Shown piece by piece: positions 1-7,581 of a stretch of DNA of 43,155 bases. Numbering within the stretch: position 1 is the first letter of the stretch; each line of letters starts with the position of its first letter. The position numbers and the translations under genes were made by a program. Origin of the DNA: an uncultured Bacteroidaceae bacterium (GTDB taxonomy: Bacteria > Bacteroidota > Bacteroidia > Bacteroidales > Bacteroidaceae); assembly GCA_934394435.1 (NCBI GenBank), contig CAKRRN010000020.1, positions 1 through 43,155 on the forward strand. The letters are read 5' to 3'. The notes beneath the pieces were generated by a model. It did not search any database. It saw only the letters and a program-made list of their open reading frames with translations, and was not told the origin of the DNA.

Positions 1-22
1 CCGCATTTACCACAAGGCGATA

Positions 23-3000
23 CTAGGCATAGTTTGCCACATTGGGCAGGAAGTAGAACTGTGTAGCGTAGCGGTGAGAGAACTTCTCAGCAGTACGCTT
101 GTCTAACGTAATCCACTCTTCGCCATCCATGGAGCCTTGCAGAGTCCAGTCTGTAGGGTCATTGTTTTCTTTGTCTTTACCAGCTGTAATAGCATAGGTG
201 TTTATGCTGACAGGCGTTGGGTAGGAGAAGGTTATGTTGACAGAGTCTGTGAAGTTCGCCTCGTAGGAGGTCAGACGGTTTTGGTCGTTGAGCTTTCCTA
301 TTGCTGTTGATGCGCTGGTTCCGTCTGCTGAACTGGAGACATTTTCTGGAGTAGGCATATATTCCGACTCTGCATCAGCAAGCACTGTACCATAGAGTTC
401 GAAACCCGTGAGTGAAGTAACCTTGCCGTCCTCGATACCGGTTTTGGTTACAAGTAGCTGGAATCGGTTGAAACTCTTACTTGTAGCCATGGTGCTTGTG
501 TAGCGTGATCCGCGTGCGTTGAGTGAGATGTTTCGTGTGGAAAGTACAGCCGATGTGCCATCGTCGGAAAGTCCTCTCATGCTTACCGAGGCAGGTGTCT
601 GCTCTCTGTTAGCGGCTGCAATCAGTGAATATGCGATGGGACGTATGCTGATGGGAGATTCTAATATCCAATAGAGGCTGTCGCCAGTGACTGTACTGCT
701 GGTTTCTGGGCTGTCATCAACCAATGCCTGTTGGTTGCTTCCATCAGGAGCATACACTTGCATGAGTGAGGTAACGTCGGGGTAGAACTTACCCATATCC
801 AGATTGCCAAACATTTGCCACTGGGTCAGCTGGCACTCGTTTCCGTCTGTCGGACGCAAGCGATACCAGATGTAGGTGGCGGCATCCTTTATGCAGAAAG
901 TCGCTGTTGTGGTAGGATAAGCAAATTCCACGTTGGAGCGTTCGTCAAGAGTCTTCCATGTGGTTCCGTTGTTTGACCCTTCCAGAATCCATGCCGAGGG
1001 GGCTTTTTCTGCGGATGTGGAGAGCGTGTAATGAGTGAGTGCGTAGTTGCCAGCCGATTGGTATATCACTCCTGTGGTTGGTAAGGTAATGCTGCTGAAT
1101 CCTTTGTGGTCAATAAGTCCATCGCAGGAGTCTGTTGTTCCACCATCGGCAGTGATGTCGGTATCGGATATCGAGTGCCCCATGAGTTGCCATTCACTGA
1201 GGTAGAAACTTGTCTGATTTTCTTTTCCATGCAACTGCAAACGGAAATGAGTATAACTTCCCTGGTTGTCAAGATCATATTTCATGCGTTGTCCGCGTGC
1301 TTCGAATGCTGGTTCGCTGACTTCATGTAAGGTGCTCCATGTTTCTCCATCGTTACTGCCCAAAAGAACCCATCCTGTTGGGTCGGCAGAGGCGTTCAGA
1401 CCAGAGAAGAGTGAATATCCTTGTAATTGTACGGGTGCGGGTGCGTCATATTGTATCCATGCCTCATCGTTTTCTGATTTTAAGCCTGTGAACTGCGTTG
1501 TAGGATTGCCATCGGTGAGGAGACGTAGGGTTTGGTCACCGTCCTGCATGGAGGTGGATATATTGCCCAACGGACTTATTACATCATTATATAATGAGTT
1601 TTTCGCGGCAAACTGCAACCAGTTGATGTTTGCGAGGTCGATGCCAATACTGCCCGTACATACCAGATAGACATCGTGTATGCCCGTTACGGGTATGTTA
1701 AGTGTGCGTTCCAGAGTTACCCATCCATCCTGTTCTGCATCGGTTAGGGGCTTGACAGAGCAGATGAGCGTACCACCATTGGCAGAAGGAGCGTCAATAT
1801 ACACGTCCACTTCAGAAGTGAGACGTAACAGTTGAGCACGCAGCAGCAGATGAGAGGCGTAGCTCGTTCCGAAGTCTACGTTGCGATAACCTACATAGTG
1901 TCCGTTACGCATGGGACCCGCAAAACCCGTTGCATCATCATCGTTGCCAGAGTGAGTAATGGGTGTGCTACGCAAGAAGTTGAAGTCATCTGCTTGCATA
2001 CGGCTGTAAGCGTCTCTCTCTTCTACCACTCCCAAGTGTGCATTGAAGGCTGCAGATACGGCGGTGAAGGCTCCCACACCGTCTGTGTTGAAATTACCCC
2101 CGTCAGAGTAGTTAAAGTCCTCAGTAGTCTTTGTGAGCCAAGCCGACATGCTGATTCCTTTTGAATTGCGGTTGTTCCAGGCATGATAACCGTTGGCTGC
2201 CAGCCATGAGTACCATTCGGGATGCCTTAGGGATGCTGCGTAGCGACGTACATAGCGCATGAGGATTCCTTTGAAGCCTGTGAGGTCACCATTCACGGTT
2301 TGGCATACCTTGATGATTCCATGGCTATTGGCCAGGTTCTTGGCTGTCCAGTTCATAATGGCATCGGCATCGGTGCGGTATTGCTCCTTTCCGTAGTGTT
2401 CGTAGAGCATGACTGCCGCGCCCAGACAGGTTCCTTGGTTGTAAGTCGATGACCAGGTATTTCCCACGGTTCCCTTCTCTGGGTCACCGCTGTCATATAC
2501 CTGCCCGTTGAATACTCCCTGCTTGTTGATGTTGAAGAGTAGGCTACGCTCGCCCGCATAGATACGAGCTGCTTTCTCAAAGTAGTCCTCTTTGTTCAGA
2601 GCTATGCCCAAATAACATGCACACACAGCCGCAGGTCCGTTGATGCAAGAGTTTGTTCCTCCGTTGCCTTGTTTCCATACAAGTGTGCCGTTGCTGTATT
2701 TTGCAGCACGCTTATACATGCCATCGAAGTTGCTTTTGGCAGTTGCGAGGTACTTGGTGTTGCCCGTTAGCAGATAAGCTCGCACACATGCGATGCACAT
2801 CCATGCGATGTCGTCGTTGTATTCGTTGTAGCCGTTTCCTTCAATAGTCCAGTTGCCAGTCTTACGCGCTATAAAATTGATGTAGAGATTCTCAAACATC
2901 GTGGCATACTGTTTATCGCCCGTGGTCTCCAGTGCGTCAACCACAATCTCAAACATTTCAGCGTCGCCCCACCAGCCACCGTTTCCTATAATGTAGCCAG

Positions 3001-3613
3001 GGTCTGCTTTGTGATAATAGTGTGCTTTCCACTTTTCCATCATGTCATCGCGCACTTCGGGGGTAAGTGTGTTCTCTCGTGAGGAACACTCTTCTATGGT
3101 CCATGTGTACTGAGACGGTTCCGCCTTGTCTACGGTAACCAGTGAAAGTGTACACCCGTCTGTTGGGCTCTCTTGTGTGGAGAGCGCGTAACGGCGTGTG
3201 GTATTAGCATAGATTATATACTGGTTGGCGCTTCCTTCAACTTGTACCAGCTCCCATCGTCCACGACTACCTGCAGACGAGCGATCCTGTACGGAAATTC
3301 CGCTACCTGAGGTTACGCCTGCGGTACATGTCAGAACTTTGCCCGTGTATGCATTGGAAAGGAAGAACACTCCTGTGCCAGCACTTTCCAGAATCCAGCG
3401 TTGCGAGTTGGTTTGTGCGTCAGTCCACATCTCCGCTTGCACACTGGCATCCAGTGATGAGTTCTTGGGCATAATAGAGAAGTCGCCACGTCCGATGCGT
3501 AGTGTTTGTCCGTTCTCAAAGGCGAATACATCAGTCGGTATGAAGAGTGATGAAGCCACGACAAACATGCCAGACAAAATACGTGCTGGCACGGTGAATA
3601 GTTTTTTGTTCAT
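23..3613 (-). CDS. Secreted GH76 (alpha-1,6-mannanase-like) multidomain protein, C-terminus cut by TAG
   Basis: The 1196 residues begin with a Sec signal peptide (about 1-31, ending VFA). A ricin-type beta-trefoil-like region spans about 45-175. The catalytic (alpha/alpha)6 domain spans about 185-545, with NGGWWGDAEMFE at 211-222 and the adjacent Asp pair in YNDDIAWM (D267/D268), which is the GH76 catalytic dyad of endo-alpha-1,6-mannanases. A CBM6-like domain (about 550-668, VDFGTSYAS...) and three complete discoidin-like (F5/8 C) repeats (about 675-812, 820-937, 945-1085) follow, then an incomplete fourth. Family knowledge suggests cleavage of mannan backbones outside the cell or at its surface. 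There is no SusC/D pair in view, so membership in a utilisation locus is unproven. The reading frame continues past the TAG with YRLVVNA to the window edge, matching the YRL strand of the other repeats, so the true protein was probably longer. It has its own promoter. Confidence 0.85.
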   Translation of the reverse strand: MNKKLFTVPARILSGMFVVASSLFIPTDVFAFENGQTLRIGRGDFSIMPKNSSLDASVQAEMWTDAQTNSQRWILESAGTGVFFLSNAYTGKVLTCTAGVTSGSGISVQDRSSAGSRGRWELVQVEGSANQYIIYANTTRRYALSTQESPTDGCTLSLVTVDKAEPSQYTWTIEECSSRENTLTPEVRDDMMEKWKAHYYHKADPGYIIGNGGWWGDAEMFEIVVDALETTGDKQYATMFENLYINFIARKTGNWTIEGNGYNEYNDDIAWMCIACVRAYLLTGNTKYLATAKSNFDGMYKRAAKYSNGTLVWKQGNGGTNSCINGPAAVCACYLGIALNKEDYFEKAARIYAGERSLLFNINKQGVFNGQVYDSGDPEKGTVGNTWSSTYNQGTCLGAAVMLYEHYGKEQYRTDADAIMNWTAKNLANSHGIIKVCQTVNGDLTGFKGILMRYVRRYAASLRHPEWYSWLAANGYHAWNNRNSKGISMSAWLTKTTEDFNYSDGGNFNTDGVGAFTAVSAAFNAHLGVVEERDAYSRMQADDFNFLRSTPITHSGNDDDATGFAGPMRNGHYVGYRNVDFGTSYASHLLLRAQLLRLTSEVDVYIDAPSANGGTLICSVKPLTDAEQDGWVTLERTLNIPVTGIHDVYLVCTGSIGIDLANINWLQFAAKNSLYNDVISPLGNISTSMQDGDQTLRLLTDGNPTTQFTGLKSENDEAWIQYDAPAPVQLQGYSLFSGLNASADPTGWVLLGSNDGETWSTLHEVSEPAFEARGQRMKYDLDNQGSYTHFRLQLHGKENQTSFYLSEWQLMGHSISDTDITADGGTTDSCDGLIDHKGFSSITLPTTGVIYQSAGNYALTHYTLSTSAEKAPSAWILEGSNNGTTWKTLDERSNVEFAYPTTTATFCIKDAATYIWYRLRPTDGNECQLTQWQMFGNLDMGKFYPDVTSLMQVYAPDGSNQQALVDDSPETSSTVTGDSLYWILESPISIRPIAYSLIAAANREQTPASVSMRGLSDDGTSAVLSTRNISLNARGSRYTSTMATSKSFNRFQLLVTKTGIEDGKVTSLTGFELYGTVLADAESEYMPTPENVSSSADGTSASTAIGKLNDQNRLTSYEANFTDSVNITFSYPTPVSINTYAITAGKDKENNDPTDWTLQGSMDGEEWITLDKRTAEKFSHRYATQFYFLPNVANYA

Positions 3614-3703
3614 ATTAGGATATGGTTATGGTAAGTCTTCAGAAAGGCAAGTCAACCTCATCTGAGTAATCTCCCAGATGACAGAAAACTCGTTTCGTAG
3701 TTA

Positions 3704-3734
3704 CAAATTTACCAATTTTTGAGGGTAGTGGCAA
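3704..3734 (-). promoter_or_regulatory. Promoter of the GH76 gene
   Basis: On the minus strand TAAATTTG (3704-3711) matches the Bacteroidetes -7 box TAnnTTTG. A TTG at 3732-3734 lies 20 bases upstream as the -33 element. This predicts a leader of roughly 85 bases, which contains a small inverted repeat (CATCTG...CAGATG, 3659-3680). Confidence 0.6.
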
Positions 3735-3780
3735 GGTCGCATACGGAAATTTTATTCCGCAGTAGTCGATTTCCGACCTT
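3733..3780 (-). terminator. Bulged hairpin after the zinc-ribbon lipoprotein gene
   Basis: AAGGTC (3733-3738) pairs with GACCTT (3775-3780), and GGAAAT (3745-3750) with ATTTCC (3769-3774), with a 6-base bulge between. The hairpin begins 3 bases after the stop codon of the minus-strand lipoprotein gene. There is no strong U tract, so termination is inferred from its position. Confidence 0.4.
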
Positions 3781-3782
3781 AC

Positions 3783-4706
3783 TCATACATTATGTGCTCC
3801 ACAGTGAGGACAGTTCCCCAGCGAATGCATCTTGCAGCCACATTGTCCACACACATAGCGTGGTCTGAACTTGAGGAAGAAGCGACATAAGGCGATGATG
3901 ACAAAGACAGCGTATAATACAACGCCTGCCCAGTAGAATGCTGCTAAAGAGAACAGTGTGTATAGGCACATGCAGACGCCCATAAGGGTCAGTAGATAAA
4001 GTATGGCTTCACCAAAGGGCAACTGGTCGAAAACCTCATCTACGACAGCTAAAGAAAGTATCAGAATAAGCCAAAAGAGCATCACAAAAAGTCCAAGCAT
4101 GACGGACAGAGAGAATGGGTTGAGCGTGGGGTGATAATAGAAGCGTACCCACATATCAGGTTCGAATCTTTGAATGTGAGCATACAGAACCGCTGCACCG
4201 CCAAGAGTCACTGTGAAGAGTGTGGGATAGACGGAGGCTATGTCATTGAGCAAAAACATATGGCTGTGTGTGTGTCGTAACTGACGTACTAAGAGCAGTG
4301 CCAGTGCGATGACTATAAGGCAGACGAAATAGGGTAGGTGGCGTAGGCTGAAGAAATAGATAAAGCGACTGATAGGATCGTCTGGTACAACACTTGAGAG
4401 CAGTTCCTTCTCGTGTGTCCAGCCCATGAGCATCTGATTATGTGCGACTTTTACCCATACGCTGTCAATGGAGTCTTCTGGTATGGTGACAATCTGAGCT
4501 ACTACCAATTCTTTGCCTTTAAGGATGAAAAGACTGTCGGCAGTACCTACCACTGGCATGTTATGCAGAGGCTGTTGTGCCTGTAAATGCAATGTGTCAA
4601 CTGTGACGACAAAGTTGTCGTTGACTTGATAGAGACCTGTCTCTTGTGTCCTATTGTAACAAGAGGAAAGAATCAGTGTGAGTAGTAGTAGAAATAAATT
4701 ACGCAT
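3783..4706 (-). CDS. Zinc-ribbon membrane lipoprotein of unknown function
   Basis: A 307-residue protein with a lipoprotein signal (LILSSC, Cys16). A periplasmic region of about 100 residues follows that looks SH3-like ('SVWVKVAHNQMLMGWTHEKEL', compatible with a short bacterial SH3 fold). Four or five hydrophobic segments span about 120-280. The C-terminus carries a Cys cluster CGQCGCKMHSLGNCPHCG, a rubredoxin-like zinc ribbon on the cytoplasmic side. It overlaps the U32 gene upstream by 8 bases, so it is probably translated as the last gene of the metA-U32 run. I recognise the architecture from Prevotella genomes but know no function. A role in sensing or quality control is only a guess. Confidence 0.7.
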   Translation of the reverse strand: MRNLFLLLLTLILSSCYNRTQETGLYQVNDNFVVTVDTLHLQAQQPLHNMPVVGTADSLFILKGKELVVAQIVTIPEDSIDSVWVKVAHNQMLMGWTHEKELLSSVVPDDPISRFIYFFSLRHLPYFVCLIVIALALLLVRQLRHTHSHMFLLNDIASVYPTLFTVTLGGAAVLYAHIQRFEPDMWVRFYYHPTLNPFSLSVMLGLFVMLFWLILILSLAVVDEVFDQLPFGEAILYLLTLMGVCMCLYTLFSLAAFYWAGVVLYAVFVIIALCRFFLKFRPRYVCGQCGCKMHSLGNCPHCGAHNV

Positions 4707-6588
4707 TCCAGATTTTCATTTCACAGTGTTGGCAGTCAAACTCAAGGCGGAATTGACGTCCGTCATTTAGGTTCAAATACAGGGGTTCTGTCATTTGTTG
4801 CGGATTGCCTCCATGTTTGCGACACCATCCCAACTCGTGTCTTAGACAATGCCGGCAGGTCATGAGAAGCGTCTTTCTGTCTTTCTTTTGTCTGCATTCC
4901 ATAGCCATCTCGTCCACATGAAAGCCATGTTGCTCCAGGAACTGTTTCGCCAGATGATTACTCACGTTGGCTTGGTAGTTAAGAGTCTTTTTGGGCATCG
5001 TCGTAGCATTGCTTATTGAGGTGCGACTATCAGATGCAGGCTGATTGGATGTTTTCTCTTCTACTTCTTCTTGTGACAAGTCTTGTGCTGGAGAAGAGTC
5101 TGATGAGTCTTTCCTCATATCGAAGGCAGCGGCCAGGGCATCTCTACGCCACTTGCTGAGCAGGCTTCGGGGCACAAACCAAGGTTGAGAGAGTTCTACT
5201 TCTACATCAGTACATGTGTAGACTGTATCTCCCGTCTTTGCTAAGGTCTGACAGATTCCTTTGTCTTGCGGAGAATGAGCTAATTGATGTTCGCAGGCAT
5301 AGTCAAAGGTTTGTTCTGCGCCATCCTCTCTCTTGACTGACAGGCGAAAGCCTTGGGGAATATCTGTAAAACGCATCTTGATGTTTATGCTCCTGCTTGC
5401 AGTTATGGAGGACATCTTTCGTTCCCATGCCTGATCAAAGTTTCGCCAGAGAAGGTCACCACTTTGTACTTGAGGCATAGACGAGGGATAGAGACGGTTG
5501 CCTTCTGCTCTGTTGATTCGAAATCCGCGTAACTTTCCGTCTGAACCCATGTAGCACAGACCATCACCATTGGCAAAAGTCGTTGTTCCTGAGACCACGA
5601 TGCAGTCAGCAAATACTTCTTTCACCCTGCCTACTTCTGTACCTCTGCTTTTAGGAGTATCCATGGAAGCAACGCTACCTTGTCTTCCATGCAGGAAGTA
5701 GTTTGTGAAGCCTCGCGAGAAACTTCGTTGCAGGTCAGGAGTAAAATTGAACTCTGAGTGACCGAGTGAGGAACGGCAATATTCGTCAGAGCGGTGTTTT
5801 AGAATTCGATCAATAGCCAACCTGTATGCTGCAGTTACATTTTTTACATAAGAGACATCTTTCAGTCTTCCTTCAATTTTGAAACTTCTTATTCCTGCAT
5901 CCATCATCTCTTCCAGTGAATCCACTCTACACATATCACGCAGTGAGAGCAGATGACACTCTGGTGAGAGTGCTTTGCCTGTTGCATCAGTGAGTTTGAA
6001 GGGCAAGCGACAGAACTGGGCACACTCGCCACGATTGCCAGAACGCCCGAAGCAATACTGTGAGGCCCAGCACTGACCGCTGTAACTTACACACAGTGCT
6101 CCGTGTACGAATGCTTCCAACGGCATCTGGGGTACTGATTTGTGAATGGATCTTATCTGTTCGATGGAGAGTTCACGAGCCAATACTGTCTGTTGGAATC
6201 CAAGGTCTTGTAGCCATTGTATCTTCTCTGGGGTACGATTGTCCATCTGTGTGCTGGCGTGTAGATGGATAGGAGGTAAGTCCATTTCCAGCAAGGAGAA
6301 ATCCTGTATGATGAGTGCATCTACGCCTGCATGATACAAATCCCACACAAGGCGACATGCTTCATCAAGTTCGTTGTCGTAGAGAATGGTGTTGAATGTC
6401 ACATAGATTTTGACACCGAACGGATGTGCGTATTGACACAGGCTTTGGATATCCTCGATGCTGTTGCCTGCAGCAGCACGAGCACCAAAGTGTGGTGAAC
6501 CTATGTAGACAGCATCAGCACCATGTTCAATGGCTGCAATACCACACTCAAGATTCTGAGCAGGGGAAAGGAGTTCAATGGATGTCAT
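4699..6588 (-). CDS. U32 family peptidase / RNA hydroxylation-type protein
   Basis: The start is set at ATG 6588 (MTSIELLSPAQN) because the 24 upstream in-frame codons lie inside metA and do not resemble the family. This gives 629 residues. The U32 signature EAFVHGALCVSYSGQC is at residues 158-173, followed by a Cys-rich stretch CWASQYCFGRSGNRGECAQF that may bind a metal or Fe-S cluster. The C-terminus has another Cys/His cluster (CRHCLRHELGWCRKH and CQHCEMKIW). Although named peptidases, characterised relatives (TrhP, RlhA) are needed for tRNA or 23S rRNA hydroxylation, and that is the likelier role. The start overlaps the end of metA by 14 bases, indicating translational coupling. Confidence 0.85.
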   Translation of the reverse strand: MTSIELLSPAQNLECGIAAIEHGADAVYIGSPHFGARAAAGNSIEDIQSLCQYAHPFGVKIYVTFNTILYDNELDEACRLVWDLYHAGVDALIIQDFSLLEMDLPPIHLHASTQMDNRTPEKIQWLQDLGFQQTVLARELSIEQIRSIHKSVPQMPLEAFVHGALCVSYSGQCWASQYCFGRSGNRGECAQFCRLPFKLTDATGKALSPECHLLSLRDMCRVDSLEEMMDAGIRSFKIEGRLKDVSYVKNVTAAYRLAIDRILKHRSDEYCRSSLGHSEFNFTPDLQRSFSRGFTNYFLHGRQGSVASMDTPKSRGTEVGRVKEVFADCIVVSGTTTFANGDGLCYMGSDGKLRGFRINRAEGNRLYPSSMPQVQSGDLLWRNFDQAWERKMSSITASRSINIKMRFTDIPQGFRLSVKREDGAEQTFDYACEHQLAHSPQDKGICQTLAKTGDTVYTCTDVEVELSQPWFVPRSLLSKWRRDALAAAFDMRKDSSDSSPAQDLSQEEVEEKTSNQPASDSRTSISNATTMPKKTLNYQANVSNHLAKQFLEQHGFHVDEMAMECRQKKDRKTLLMTCRHCLRHELGWCRKHGGNPQQMTEPLYLNLNDGRQFRLEFDCQHCEMKIWNA

Positions 6589-7492
6589 CAATATTGTATG
6601 GTGTCTCCTGATAAACGTAATAGTTAAGCCAGTTTTGGAATAGTAGGTTTCCGTGTGCACGCCATGTTACTAATGGGGGCTGGGAAGGGTCATCGTTGCG
6701 GTAATAGTTGACGGGCTTCTTGATGGGAAGTCCCTTGGCTAAGTCGCGCTTGTATTCTGTGTCGAGTGTCCATGGGGAGTATTCTGAGTGTCCAGTGATG
6801 AAGATTTCTCTTCCCTCTCTTGCCATTACCATTCCCACACCGCTTTTGGGACTTTCTGCTATGAGTGAAAGTTCTGGTACGGCTAAGATATCCTCGCGAT
6901 GAAGTTCTGTGTGACGACTGTGAGGCATATAGAAGACATCATCGAAGCCACGGAAAATCGGGAGTGAAGGCTCGAGCGGTGTCTGTGGGAATATACCAAA
7001 CATTTTCTCTGAGAGCGCATACTTGGGCACTCCATAGTGGTGGTAGAGTCCTGCTTGTGCAGCCCAACATATATACAGAGTGCTTGTGACGTGTGTACGA
7101 GCCCAGTCGAAAATACTGCTCACTTCGTTCCAGTAGTTGACTTGTTCAAAATCGAGGTGCTCCACAGGTGCTCCTGTTATAATCATACCATCAAATTTCT
7201 CGTCAGCCATCTTGTCGAAGTCTCTGTAGAAGGCTTTCATATGTTCGATAGGTGTGTTCTTGCTGGTGTGAGCTTTTACTTTCATAAATTGTACGTCCAG
7301 CTGCAGAGGGGAGTTGGAAAGCAGTCTGATGAGGTCTGTTTCTGTGGTAATTTTCAAAGGCATCAGATTTAGCACAACTATGCGCAGAGGTCTGATGTCT
7401 TGACTGTTTGCACGCTCATCGCCCAGCACGAATATGTTTTCATGCTTGAGAAATTCGATGGCGGGCAGCTTATCAGGTAATCTTAATGGCAT
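6575..7492 (-). CDS. metA: Homoserine O-acyltransferase, MetA family (predicted acetyl-CoA specific)
   Basis: A full-length 305-residue MetA. It activates homoserine by O-acylation in the first committed step of methionine synthesis in the cytoplasm. The catalytic Cys142 sits in YICWAAQAG and the His/Glu pair in ITGHSEY. Residue 111, in TGAPVEHLDFEQ, is Glu. Family work shows that Glu at this position selects acetyl-CoA while Gly selects succinyl-CoA, so this enzyme is predicted to be an acetyltransferase despite the usual 'succinyltransferase' label. The N-terminus MPLRLPDKLPA is the family start. Its 3' end overlaps the U32 gene. No SAM riboswitch can be recognised in the 89 bases upstream, which hold a long hairpin instead. 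Confidence 0.95.
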   Translation of the reverse strand: MPLRLPDKLPAIEFLKHENIFVLGDERANSQDIRPLRIVVLNLMPLKITTETDLIRLLSNSPLQLDVQFMKVKAHTSKNTPIEHMKAFYRDFDKMADEKFDGMIITGAPVEHLDFEQVNYWNEVSSIFDWARTHVTSTLYICWAAQAGLYHHYGVPKYALSEKMFGIFPQTPLEPSLPIFRGFDDVFYMPHSRHTELHREDILAVPELSLIAESPKSGVGMVMAREGREIFITGHSEYSPWTLDTEYKRDLAKGLPIKKPVNYYRNDDPSQPPLVTWRAHGNLLFQNWLNYYVYQETPYNIDDIH

Positions 7493-7526
7493 TTCTTTGT
7501 GGATATATGGTTATGAGGTTATAGTG

Positions 7527-7574
7527 TTTCTACGGACGTACGGTCTTTATTATACAACCGTACATCCGTAGAAA
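7527..7574 (-). terminator. 18-bp hairpin between the M13 peptidase gene and metA
   Basis: On the minus strand TTTCTACGGATGTACGGT (7557-7574) pairs with ACCGTACGTCCGTAGAAA (7527-7544) across an 18-bp stem with one imperfect pair and a 12-base loop. It begins 8 bases after the M13 stop codon. There is no U tract, so it could also be an mRNA-stabilising or processing element in the metA leader. Confidence 0.5.
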
Positions 7575-7581
7575 TCTGATA

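Noticed and set aside
23..25. Genome-wide recoding of TAG
   Set aside because: TAG ends intact genes at 13105-13107, 15189-15191 and 29228-29230 at the expected C-termini.
6589..6660. 24-codon upstream extension of the U32 gene
   Set aside because: It lies within the metA coding region; the family start is MTSIELLSP at 6588.
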